DNA from: Euglena gracilis
Lineage: Eukaryota; Euglenida; Euglenophyceae; Euglenales
Length of the DNA: 64,000 nt
Reading direction: 5' to 3'
Assembly (NCBI GenBank): GCA_039621445.1
Contig: CP154956.1
Location: 18,805,547 to 18,869,546 of the forward strand
Position numbers and translations under genes: made by a program. Shown piece after piece: positions 47,500 to 59,900 of the stretch (positions within the stretch are counted from its first letter, which is position 1; each line of letters begins with the position of its first letter). Under the pieces are notes generated by a model, which saw nothing but the letters and a program-made list of their open reading frames with translations, ran no database searches and had not been told where the DNA came from.

Positions 47500-50400
47500 T
47501 GCATCAAGTCAAGGACAAGGACAGCAAGGAAACCACAGCAACGCCAACAACAACCAGGAGGAGGCGTGAACTCGCTTCCTCGGTGGCTTGCAGAATCAGC
47601 TGAATAGCATTTATGTTTGTACGACCATGGTAACCCTGGTCGCAGAGCAAATCCTGGATGCACACGGATAAGAGGATGAAGCGGGAGTAGTGGACATGGC
47701 TCTTTGGTTTGGGTAGGCATTTGGCGTGCCAAGAAGGGGGTCATGCGGAGGGATCCCACGCAGGTGAACAACTCGGGCCTGGCGTGGAATTGGGGGTCAA
47801 ACTGAGGTGATTCGAAAACTAGAAATCCTGTCGCTCGCGACTGAAAAAATATCCCGGGAACCGGGCCGGGATCATGGTGATAATCCGCCGGTTCCCGAGG
47901 TGGCACCGACCCGGGGGGGGGGAGGAGGGGGCAGGTTCAACACCTCCTTTTGCCCAGGGTTCAGCTTCGCTCAAACCCATAAAGGGACAAGAGCTCAGCG
48001 ACCCCCCCTCAAAACCTTAAATGTCTCTAAAAGCCCCCCGATAATCTCCGGCCAGAGAATCGAGTTTTGGAGCCCTTCTGACCAAGAAGGAAAACCTTCC
48101 AGGTTCGGCTTCAAGGCTGCTGGGAGTTGTTGTTGAAGCAGCGATGGTGCTTCTGTGTATGTGTGTGCTTTTCAAACTCACCAACAAACACCCAAAGCGC
48201 TGTTTTTTCAACTCACCAACGGATTGAACGATTTTCAGCACAGCTCTTTTCAGAGGGGAGCCGCAGTGCCCTCCCACCCTGCTCCATTGTCCCACCGCCT
48301 CTTCCGAGCTTCCACGCAGTGTCCGCAGCGCCTAGATGTGCAGCGACTCTGTCGTCCCCCCCGCGGCCCGCCGAGGTTAACTTTGCGGTCCTCGGCCCCC
48401 GTTCCCGCATCTGTACATCCAGAGCTGCTTCTCCTGTGTGAGTTAGTGCGCGCGTGTGTGGGTGTGTGCGGCTGTGCTTGTGTTTGCATGTGTTTGTGCG
48501 TGCGTTCTGCTGTGTGTGTGCATTTGTGAGCGAGCGCATGTGTGTGTATGTGTTAGCACACGGCTTATGTGGGCAGGTGTGTCTTTCTTCTGTCTGCGTG
48601 TGTGTTTGTGCTTTGTTTGTGTGTGCACGCCTGCCTTGTGTGTGTGGATGTAAATTCACTCATGCAGTCATGCCTTCTTTCCAGGGCCTTCGTGCAGCTT
48701 TACACTAACGCCATCGAAGCAGCACCGACAGCCGGCGATCAGCATTGCCGACCGTTGTCAGAAGGCTTCACTAGCTTCCAATTTCCTTCCCACTCCGTTG
48801 TCTCCCTTGTAGTACCAATGTAGTTTGTACCTTTTCAGCTTTTGTTGCTATTCTGAGTCACACATGAGCGTGACCCCCAGCTCTTGCACCTCTTCTCCGT
48901 GCCTCCTGCCAGCCTGATATCCAAAACTCGAAGGGAACATGTTAACCTGAAGAGGCCAATGAAAGCCAGGATTACCACCGAAGCGCCTCCTTTTCTTGAT
49001 GCAGCATTGTCCAAGAATGTCACAGAATATCACGGACTGCATTGGAATTGGTTTTAATCACCTCACACCTCTTGCTCTCTGTTAGGTTCGGGTATCGTTT
49101 CTCAAATCTGAAAGGTATTGCATGGAACTGGTGCCGGGCGGCCGAGCGGGGGTGTCCAGACAGTCCGGAGTTGATTGCAGTGAAAAAAAATTTTTTACAA
49201 CAATGGGTTTCCCTGCCATCGGCCATCAAACGTTGAATAGTTCAGTTCCGTGGCCCATTGTGGGGTGATCCCTGGTTGGCAAGGTGTTTTCCCGAACAGT
49301 AAATTTCATTTTAGCTCCCGAAAAGTAACGAGGGGCAATTTGTGACCCCCCCCCCTTTCAAAAATGATCAGCACTTCGCGCCAAGAATTTTTTTCAGTCC
49401 AGCCCGTCTTCGCCGAGCTGCAAAAACTTTATGACCGCTCGACTGAGGCGCTGGCTGGACAACAGGGTGCTGGCTGGCTGGCTGGACTCCCACACGGTGG
49501 GAAGGGTGGTGTCGAGCTCAAGGAAATCCATGAACCTGAGGTATGGGTCCAGTTTGGGGAAACAACTGGGATGAAATGAAGAGGCAAGGGTCTGGATTGT
49601 TTTCCATTACATACCCATTCAATTACATACAATACAATACAATTCAGTACATACAATTCCGGAAATCCGAAGAGGTTGGGCCACGGCCGGCCGCGGCCCA
49701 ACCAAAACACGACTTTGGTTGGGCTGCGGCCATCTGCCACCCAACCAACGGCTACCCTACCGCCCGTGACCTACCACCCATGGGTTGGTCAGCATCTTGC
49801 TGAGGGTGGGGTTTGTGTTACCATGTCAAAGCCCGGGTGTGAGTGCTTTTGCAGTCCCGTGCCGCAACAAAGAAAGAGGTTGTGCTGCGGGAACGTCATT
49901 GGTGTGCCGTGGGTGCGTTGTTGGTGCGCCGCGGCAGCGTTTCAGGTGCGCCGCGGGTGTGCCGCGGCAAAATTTGATTGTACACCGCGTGCGCCGCGGC
50001 ATGGCAAACTTCGCCGCGGCGCACCAAATGAAAATCTGGCTGGGCAGGACCCACCGTTCTGGACTCCCCACCCCTGGGGGGGGGGGGGGGCTCCAGCCAG
50101 CACCTTTTTCCAGCCGGCTTCCTGGACCCTGGGGGGGGGTCCTTCAGAACACACAACAGACAACAAAGTGGGCCAGAAGAGAATTTAGCGCCGGCCAGAC
50201 AAAAAGAAGACAGACAGAAGCTTTAGTGCATTTAAGGAGGTCCTTCAGGTATTCCCTGCTTAGCTCAGGTTCATTATAAAAAAAAGATGTCCGGGCTCCG
50301 TACACCTTCTTTATATTTTATATTGTGCCTCAAGAGGGTCCTAAAATACACACCCGGCGCGAAGTGCCGGAAGATTTTTTTGTCCCCGCAGAGGGGGGGT

Positions 50401-51118
50401 CCCCACCTTCCGAAACTGGGGGGGGGTGGGGGAACCAGGTTTTGAACAGTGCTGAGCTCTTGATAGGACTTGCATGTAATGGAGGCCCGAAAATACCAGC
50501 ATTGCAAATTTCGCCTAGATTATTATTTATAAATTACACACCTCACTTTACGGTTATTTGAAAGGTTAAGAGGTCAGCGACCCCCTCCCATACCCCTACA
50601 CCCCTTTGCGTCGATTTTTTTGACCTTTTTTGACCCGTAAATTGAGAAGTTTCGGCAACCGAAAACTGGAGGTTGGAGTGGGGGGTCCCCCCCTCCCCCC
50701 ACCCCCCCTCCTCCGAGATTCCCATACAAGACTTACAAGACGGATTGAGCCGGAGCCAAGGTCCACAATTTGGCTGAGGTGTGTCAATCAAAGGTGAGAT
50801 CAATCCGCTTTTATTTGTAAAATTTGATTTTTTTTCCATCCGCAATCAAGTTTTGTGGGCAACAAAAATTTTTTGTGGACACCAAAAAAATTTTGTGGTT
50901 CACACGACTTTTGTGAACCACACTAAACGAATGTCTGGTCTGGGGTTGTTGTCCCCGCCCTGGACCGGAGGGGGGTCGGTCCAACCCCCCCCCCCCCAAA
51001 CTGCTCGTACATGGCTTATTGAATTTTGCCCAACCACGAGACTGGACTATGAGACCCCCAGCGGCGAACCTTGGCACGAACACGGCCCACTGTCGCCTTC
51101 CCTCCGCCACAGAGCAGG
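47500..51118. other. Region upstream of copy 3, no gene identified
   Basis: Contains the degenerate GT repeat, a block rich in GCCGCGG palindromes (49860-50030), a C/G run pair at 50078-50145 and a GTGGACACC/GTGGTTCAC repeat near 50860-50930. Any promoter of copy 3 should lie at the right end. Confidence 0.4.
48430..48650. repeat. Degenerate GT repeat in the spacer
   Basis: TGTGTG interspersed with GCGTGC and TTTG; no gene seen. Confidence 0.75.
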
Positions 51119-51267
51119 ATGGCTGCCACCGCGGTTGCTGCTCACACCCAGCCCTTCCTGGCCATGGTCGCCCCCGACATGCCGGAGGTGGCGGAGTGCG
51201 TCACCGGCACGGTGGTGGTGGACAAGTCAGGGGGGGTCCGGAGCACTCCGGCCATCCGGAAGGAAGC
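51119..51267 (+). CDS. Exon A, copy 3
   Basis: ATG start, [20 protein letters not shown], then [15 protein letters not shown]. Aligns with exon A of the other copies through TVVxDK. The end is uncertain: GTGTCC after 51267 or GTCCGG nearer the conserved part. Confidence 0.6.
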
Positions 51268-54200
51268 GTGTCCCCTTTTTGTGTGCCTGTTTTTTGTGTG
51301 TCCTCATGTGTGTTCGTTGCAAAGGGTGCGTGTCTATGAAAATTATCTTGAAAAAAGAAGAAGAAAGAGCAAAGTGATGTCGCCCGCAAGATGTCCCCAG
51401 GAACACCAATCTGCCGACTGCATATTTGACCAACTGCCGCTGCAGGTGTAACAACTCTCCTTGACAACCCGGCAGCAGTGTCAGCGTCCAGGCACAATCA
51501 TTGATGTTCGTGCAGCTTTTGTGTGAAAAGTCTGCATTTATTTTCCTGTCATTCGGTATTTAACCGAGTACTAGGTGAGGGGATTTGAGTCCCATATGGC
51601 GATGACACCCAATCCTTCCCTGTGGAAACCCATTGATGGTGGTGCCAACACATCAACCTTCCTGACCTGCATTTTGATGTATTTTAACAAAGAAACCTTT
51701 TTTTGTTTGTTTGTGTAAGTAAATTGTTTTCACCAGAAAAATATCTACTTTTAGCCTAATTTCCCCCCACCCTGTGTCCATGCCCGGCCCGGCAGTCCCC
51801 CACCAGGTTCCCAATCCGAAAACAGCTCGGTGTTTGGGGTTCACCTGTCACGTATGCATTTTGCTGTGTCCTTTCGTGTGTGTTTTGTGTGTTGTGTGTT
51901 TAATTGGATGTGTTGGTTTGAGTTGTGTTGCATTGTGCCATGTTGGCCGTGTTCCGTCGTGCGGGGTTGTGTTGACGCTTGAGGAACGGGACCCCCTCTG
52001 CCCTCAGCACGAGAAGGACATGCGTACCCTTCATTCGCAGCCAGGCCCCGCCAACTGGCCACGCCCTCCCACCCCCAGGGGGGTTTTCCACCGCAGACCG
52101 GTGGGGCATGGGCCCAGCTGCAGAACACCACCATCGTCGAGACCCCGGAGTCCCGCCTGCGACCATTGACGGGTGCGCGAGGACCGGGTCGGTTATCGTC
52201 GGCGAAGACCGATCGCGCTGACGAGTCAGTTTGTTCCGCGGGAGCAGGACCACGGCACACATTTTTTTTTTTTTGCTAATTTGCCATGTCCAAGGTTTCT
52301 GTTTTTTTTTCCACCCCCCCCACTGTCCTACCACCCCAACGACCACCCCTCATTTACGGCCACCCCCGGGTCGCAGGTTGCAGGTTGCGAAAAACTTAAC
52401 ACAACCTTTCCTACCCCCCCCCCGGTCGTACGACCACCCCCCCTTTACGCCCACCCCCCAGACAAAAGTTAAAAGTTATGGGGGTGTTAAGACCCCCCCC
52501 CCTTGGTTGCACTAAGGCTTCTTTTCTAGGGGGGGGGGGGGGGGGGGGCTTTTTGTCTTTTGTATTTTTTTTTATATATATGGCCGGCGCTAACTTCGCT
52601 TCTGGCCCAGTTTGCTGCGTGGTGAGTTGCCAGGGACCCCTTACACCAGTCCTCTTTTGTTGCTCCCCCTGACCGGGTGAGTAACTCTGGTGTAATTCCG
52701 CTGTAGGGACATACACTCACCTTGTGTGGTGGTTATGACCCCCCCCCCGGTCACAGGTTGCAGGTTGCGAAAAATTTAACACCACCTTACCTACGACCGC
52801 TCCCGCATTTACGACCACCCCCCCCCCCCCCCTCACAGGTTGTAGGAACCCGGTTGGACGACAGGGGGGGGGGGGGCGGGTACGACGGGGGGGGGATCTT
52901 TCCAGCAGCCTGGAATAAGACTGACCAAAACCCCGAGGGGGGTTCTCGCCGGGTTAAGAGATGCCCTGGTCCCCACATCTTGTTGCGGGACCTTGTAGGG
53001 GTGGGGGGTCCCAGAAAAAACCCATTACCCGCCCCCCCCCCTTGTTGTACGACTGGGTTCCTGCAACCTGCGACCGGGGGGTGGCCGTAAATGAGGGGGC
53101 GGACGAGTTTTCTTTCCTGCCCAGCTGCATCAAGGATGGTTTTTTTGCCTTCGGAGGTACAAAAAAATGGGCCAAACATGAACAACACCTTATTGGATAT
53201 TTTCCAGTTTCGGTGTTTTGGTACCCGGTTCGACCCTAGGTTGGGCGTAGTTTTGGGTGGGACCATGGGGAGGGTCGGCCCGCTTTCCGTTTCAGCCAGC
53301 CCAAACTTTCCAATCTCTGAGCTGGACCCATGGGGGTTTTTTAGTCAAGGGGGGTATGTTTCGGTGCCGAAATTTTTTGAAAACGGTGCTGCCCTTTGCA
53401 TTTTTCGCGATTTTTTGCCGTTTTCGGGGAAAAAGTTAGTGGGTCACCCGGACCCCCCCCCCTGGGGGCCCCCCCAGGGGGTGGGTGGGTGGAGGGACTC
53501 CCCTCCCCCCCCGGTCTGAAAAAAAACCCCTGGCTGGACCCCTTGGGGGGTCATTAAGCGACGCCCAGGCCCCCTCTGGGTAGGATCAAAACCAATGCTC
53601 CCCGCCGCCGCCCCCGCCGATGGCGCCGCATCGTGGCCCGCATCGCGGACGGGACGTGGTCCAGCGTGTACCACGTGTGCGAGGAGAACTACGGTCGGTC
53701 CTACGCCCTGAAGGTCATCCCCATCGAGGCCCAGGGGGACGCTACGGTCTGCTCCCCCGCCCAGCCCAGAAAGTGAGTAAGGAGCTTTTTCTGGAGGCAA
53801 ACTCATAGAATCCCGGGGTTCACTGCCCGTGTGATAATTTGAGGAAATATGTGTAATCAAAATTACGTCACGATGCACAGTGCTTCTCTTGTGTTGTCTT
53901 TTTCAAATTATTTTGCTGACGGTCCGTCCTCCTGTCGGCGGGGTGAACGTGCGCAGCTCGTTCGCGCGTATCGCCACGTTGAAGCGGCTGAAACACCCGA
54001 ACATCGTGAAGTATTACAGTCATTTCACCCACGTCTACGGCGGCGTCAACTGTCTGTGTGTCAAGTGTGGCAGGCCCCTCCTTTCCCCTGCTTGTTTTTT
54101 TCCCAACTCGTCATTAAAACGAAATTCGGCACGGGCAGTTACTCTATTCAGGGGGGGGGGAAATGCAACTTGCATAATTTGCATTTTTTTGCATAATCGG

Positions 54201-56715
54201 CTTTTCCCGAAATTTGCATTTTTTTGCAATTTTTTTGCATTTTTTTGCATAAAATATTTTCCCCGGAAAAAATTTTTGTAGTTGGTTGCCATATGTTTGA
54301 ATTTTTTTGCATATTTTTGCATTTTCTACATAAAATATTTTGCCCTGGAAAAAAATTTTGTTGTTGGTTGCCATATTTATGGATTTTTTTTGCATTTTTT
54401 TTTCATTTTTTTGCACAAAATATTTTGCCCTGGAAATTTTTTTTGATCTTAGGCAGCAAAGCTCTGTTATATTCCAGCTTTTTCTCAGGTTTTTCATGCA
54501 AGTTGCATTTTTTTGCATTTTTTTTGCATTTTTTTTTGCATTTTTTTGCATTTTTTTTGACTTGCATAATTTGAAGGGCCCAGTTGCATTTCCCCCCCCC
54601 CTGCTCTATTGTTGGGGTTCCATGTGAAACCTGAGACGAGAGAATATATTTCGGGTATAGACGAGAGAATGAATTTCGAGTAAATGGCTTTGGGCCCAAG
54701 ATAAAGTGCCCCCCCCCCCAGGGTCATTGAAGTGAACCTGTGCCCGGGACCATTGGCCTGTGATGACGGACGTGAGGTGCCCGCACAGGAATATGTCCAA
54801 CGCTTGTTGTCACCATCATCTGTGGGCAGGGGCAGATGGGCTCTTCGGTTTTGAGGTGGGCGGGGGGGTTGCTGAAGAAGATTTGACTCCGGGGGGGGTC
54901 CACCCAGCCTGCTGCCTTTTTTCAGCACCAGACCCCCCCTCTACCCCCGTCAACGAGTTTTATTTATTTCCCGAAGGGCGGCTGGATGTTAACAAAATTT
55001 TCGCCTTTGGGGGAACAAAAATGGACCATGAATGTGCAAAGATATGGTCAAAAATGGAAAAAATGTGTCGGAAAAAAAATGGACATGTTGGGAGTCAAAA
55101 AAAAATCAGTTTTTTTTGTGTAATTAGCAGTCTTTTTTGGCATTTTTGCAGTTTCGACTTTTGGTACCTGGTTCCCCTGTGGGAGAAGGAGGTCAGCCAG
55201 CAGCTTTTTCCAGCCAGCCCAAATTTTCCACTCTCTAAACCAGACCCCCCTCGGGGGGTCCTTGAGCACTGCCCTTGTTCTGACCCCCCCCCTCCTGTGG
55301 GTTTAGACGGAGGGGGGTGTCCAGACCACCCCCACCCTTGAGGTTGGGAGGGCGGTTTTGGGCTCCCACCCCATCTTTAGCAGGTTCTAAAATAGCAAAT
55401 CAATTCTTCCGGAACTGACAAAAACAATGGGGCGATGAGGGAAAAATGGGCAAAAAAAATGCCCATTTCCCCTCATTTTTCAGCATGTTGCACATTTTTG
55501 GATGTTTTGGTGCTTTCCACACGAAAAAATATAAAATGTTCAAAAATTTCAAATTCAAAGAAATAGCATTTTTCGATGTATTTCAAAGAAAAATGATTTT
55601 TCTTTAGATTTTTCAAAAAATTTGGCCTGGAATCCTGCCTTTGACTTTCTCCAGAACAGAAAATTTTCCCGTTCCCTTACCGAGTCATGGCCAGTTTCCC
55701 ACCCCCCCGACCCCCCCAGTACCCCCCCCCCAGGACCCCCCCAGGACCCCTCCAGGACCCCCCCAGGGCCCCCCAGGACCCCCCCAGGACCCCCCCAGGA
55801 CCCCCCCAGGACCCACCGGGGGGCGGTACCCAGATGACCCACTGACCATGGAGTTCCGGGCGCCTTCGGCGGGCTCCCGCCCCCCCGGACCCCCCCGGGC
55901 TTCAAAATAACCTCATCTTGTGCTGCAAAAAAATTGCCAAAAAGTTGCGGGACCCCCCAGGACCCCCCCAGGACCCCCCCATGGCCCCCCCCAGACCCCC
56001 CCAGGACCCCCCCAGGGCCCCCCCAGGACCCCCCCCAGGACCCCCCCAGGACAGGGTCCCGGGGGGGGGGGAACTGGCCATAAGTGCCCTTACCGTTTCG
56101 ACGCAGGAGGAGGGGTCCCAACCCCCCATCAAAGGGCTTCCCATACATCCCTGTCTGTGGGATTAGTTTGCCCTTTCTTGATGTCCTGCAACCCAAGAAT
56201 AGACAGACAGACAAACAGACATACATATATACATGTATTTATGTACATATGCATATATATACGGCAAGTGTCAAATTTAGTACCCCCCCCCGGGGGGGTA
56301 AAATTTGACACCAGGTTGGGCACGGGCTACCCTAACCCTCACCCTCACCCTAACCATAACCCGTGCCCAACGTGGTGTCAAGTTTAGTACCCCCCGGGGG
56401 TACTAAACTTAACACTTGCCATACATATACATACACATGTACATATGGCAGCCTCCAACTCTATGCCCCCCAGGGGGCATGTAGATGGATCAGGGGGGTC
56501 GGGGAAACTTTTGGGTTAATTATGGGAAAGGGTCATGGTTAGGAGTTCGCCCTAATTTTAGGCGTAACTTATAGATCAGTGTTAGGTGTACAATTTAGGC
56601 CTAAAGCTAGGCTGAACTCCTAACCCTAACCCTTCTCCATCAATAACGCAAAAAAAATTGCCCCCCCCCCTGATCCAACCGTATGCCCCCAGGGGCACCA
56701 CATAGTTGGAGGCTG

Positions 56716-56772
<57 letters not shown>

Positions 56773-56822
56773 CACGCATACGCATATGCATACGCACACG
56801 TATATGTACGCATACGTATACG

Positions 56823-56914
<92 letters not shown>

Positions 56915-56935
56915 CTATATATATATATATATATA

Positions 56936-56972
<37 letters not shown>

Positions 56973-59900
56973 CATACATACGTACATACGTACATACGTA
57001 TATACGTATGTACGCACGCAGGCCAGTATGCATGTATGTATGTATATATGTATGTATGTATGTATGTTTCATTATAGATCTAAATAAAGAGAGAGAGAGA
57101 GATATATATATATTATGACAGCTGGATATATATATATATATATATTGTATATATTTGTGTGTATTATATTATATATATCATTTATTTTTATAGTACTGCC
57201 CATACCCATTCCCATGCTGATATTTGTACATTTAATATCTGTGCCTGTACACCTATAATTATGCATTTACCCCTATACCCTCACCCGCATTTATTTTTAT
57301 GCCTACATATGCACTCACATGTGTATAAATGGATAAATGGATAAAAATGTTTGCCCATGCTCCATATGTGCTTTCTACAGGCTTGAGTACTGCGGCAACG
57401 GCACGCTGTCCAGCTACATCTGGGCCAAGGCCCACCAGAAGCTGGGAATATCCGCGTCCCGTCCAAGGGGTGCCCCGGCCCTCTGATGGGAGGCTGCTCA
57501 GCAAAACAGTCCCTGCGCGCCATCAGACCCCCCACAAGGGCGCATGACGGCTGACTGTGCTGGCCTTCGTTCATAGGAATCATTGTTTCTGATCTGCAAA
57601 GAAAGGATCTGCTTTCTCTTGTTCACCATTAAATCTTCAAACGCTACAGGAATCTCCAGATCCAGATTTTATAACAAAAAACAAACAGTCCTAAATTTAG
57701 TGATGTGAATTTTGTGTTTTTTTAAGAATTTCACATGATTATGGTTAGTAAGGTTGAATATTCTTCGTTAAATTTTCACCCAGACCAGGTGACAAAGGTC
57801 CCGCACAATACAGCACACAGCTTCTCTCCGCGTTGAGGCTGGGAGCGTGCTGCCACCAACCCTACAATCTCCCTGTCGCGTTGTTTGCCGGGCCTTCTTC
57901 AAAACTCGGAAGACCCTCGGGGTGTGGGTGGTTCCGGGACTGAGTCCCGACGCCGGGTGGTCCCATTTCAGCGGGTGGGAGTATGGGTTCCAGCCCATTG
58001 TAGGAAACTCCTTGCAGAGACCTGATTGGACCTGAAGGGTTCCGGGGGGGGGCCCCCACACGACGGGACCCCCACCCCCCCCCCCGTGGTCGGTCCGCAG
58101 ACCCCACCGTGCTCACCCCAGGCCAGGCCACCCCCTGCCCTCGGGTGCAGGACTTCGCCCTGCAAATCGGCTCTGCGCTGGCGTTCGTCCACGAGCAAGG
58201 TGTCCGGCCCCTCCCTCAAATCCAGGCCCGCAAGCCGGGAGGCCCGGTTGGGACGGTACTCCCTTTTTGTTGCCCTGGGCTGCCCCGAGGCGGAAGGGCC
58301 GGCCACCGGCCAGTCTGGGCGTCGAACAGGGCTGACAATGATAAACCGCACTTTTGGACGATCCAAGGATGCTTCCAAGGATGCCAGCAGTCACTTTTTT
58401 TTTTCAGTCAAGCCAACCCGCCCCCCCCCCCTTTTTCAACTTTTTTTCCTGTGGATTTTTCGTAGGATGCAACCTGCCATCCAGATTTCATATTGTTTGG
58501 CGTCTTTTTAGTGGAGGTAAATTGGCTGCAGAGTGTTTCCAGTACAATATGGTTAACAGAATAACATGATGCCGCATGCTGGAAGGCTGGTTGGGAACAT
58601 TTTGCGGAAATCGTACGTTGGAGATGTCAATATGCTTGAAGTTTCAAAAAACAATAATGTTAAATGATTGCCCCTGCCTGCAATTTCCAACGATCCATTT
58701 ATGTCTAACGACCACTGGATATCTCTTTGCAGGTCTGACGACGGACCCTACCCCTGGTCAGGAGATCCCTTTTTTGGTCAGAACCCGATGTCCATTCCCG
58801 GTCGTTGGAAATAGGGAGAGGCAAAAAGTATTTAATAATAATAAGAGATTTGGATCCCCCCTCCCCTATCCCCTGTAGGGTGCTTGCACGGGGACCTGCG
58901 GCCGGGGAACATTCTGGTGATGCGGGAGCGGAAGCAGCTGAAGCTGACCTGCTTCGGCAGCCCGCTGTGGCTGGAGCGTGGGAACCACACCCCCCGCTCC
59001 ATCGGCCCCGGTGTTGTCGGCCTCTCGTATCTCTGGTTGTTGGTATTTTGGCAATTTTCCGCAATTTTTCCGCATTTTTTGCAATCATCCGCAATTTTCC
59101 ACAATCCCCCCCAAATTCTTCTTTTTCTGCATTTTTCCCGTATAAGTCTGAAATGGAAGGCGGAGTGAGTTCCGGCCATTCTTTGGACGTTTCACAAGGG
59201 AACCCAGATGTTTTTTGTTGCTTTGTTGCAAATTTGCCAAATTTTGCCAAAAAATTCCAAAGTTTGACAAAATTTAGCAAGTTTGTCCCTATTTCTGCTG
59301 GAAAATCCCTATTTCTGCTGGGAAATAATTTTGACTTAGAAAAACGTGTTACCTGTTTACCTGTTACTGTTTTCGAGATATTTTTTCCCGTTTCTAGATT
59401 TTTCAACAAATAAATTACACACTTCCAGAATCAATATGTTCTCAAAATTCTAAAAATGGTTTTTTTTTGAACCTTTTTGTCAGAAAAAAAGATGAATTGT
59501 GAATTGCAGCTCAAATCCTACGTCTGTGTTGCGAAATGGCCAAATTTGTGAAATTTTTCTGAGTCAAGTGATGGAAATGGGGCATATCCCCCACCCAGCC
59601 CCCCCCCCCTTTCCGACGCATTTCTGCAGGCTGCGAGTGCCTTTTGATCTGCTATCACGCTTCAACCCCGAATGTGTGACTGTTCCTTGGCGAAAGGTGT
59701 CGTGGCATGCGTTGCTGTGCAGCGTTAGCAGCATCCCTGTGCACAAAGTCGTCTCACCACTCGTCCACAACACAATTCACAGCCGTCATTGGGGATGGAG
59801 CTTGGGTTGTCCTCTAGGCCACAGATATGCCGACCCTGTCGGGACCCCACCGGCGGCTGCAAGACGTACGCGCCGCCGGAGTGGATGGACAGCGAGGTGC

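Noticed and set aside
47088-47906. 272-codon minus-strand open frame
   Set aside because: Proline/histidine-rich composition, no motif, and competing plus-strand frames; no copy to compare. Kept only as a weak coding remnant.
56683-57118. Tyr/Ile-rich open frames
   Set aside because: Translation of the TA microsatellite.
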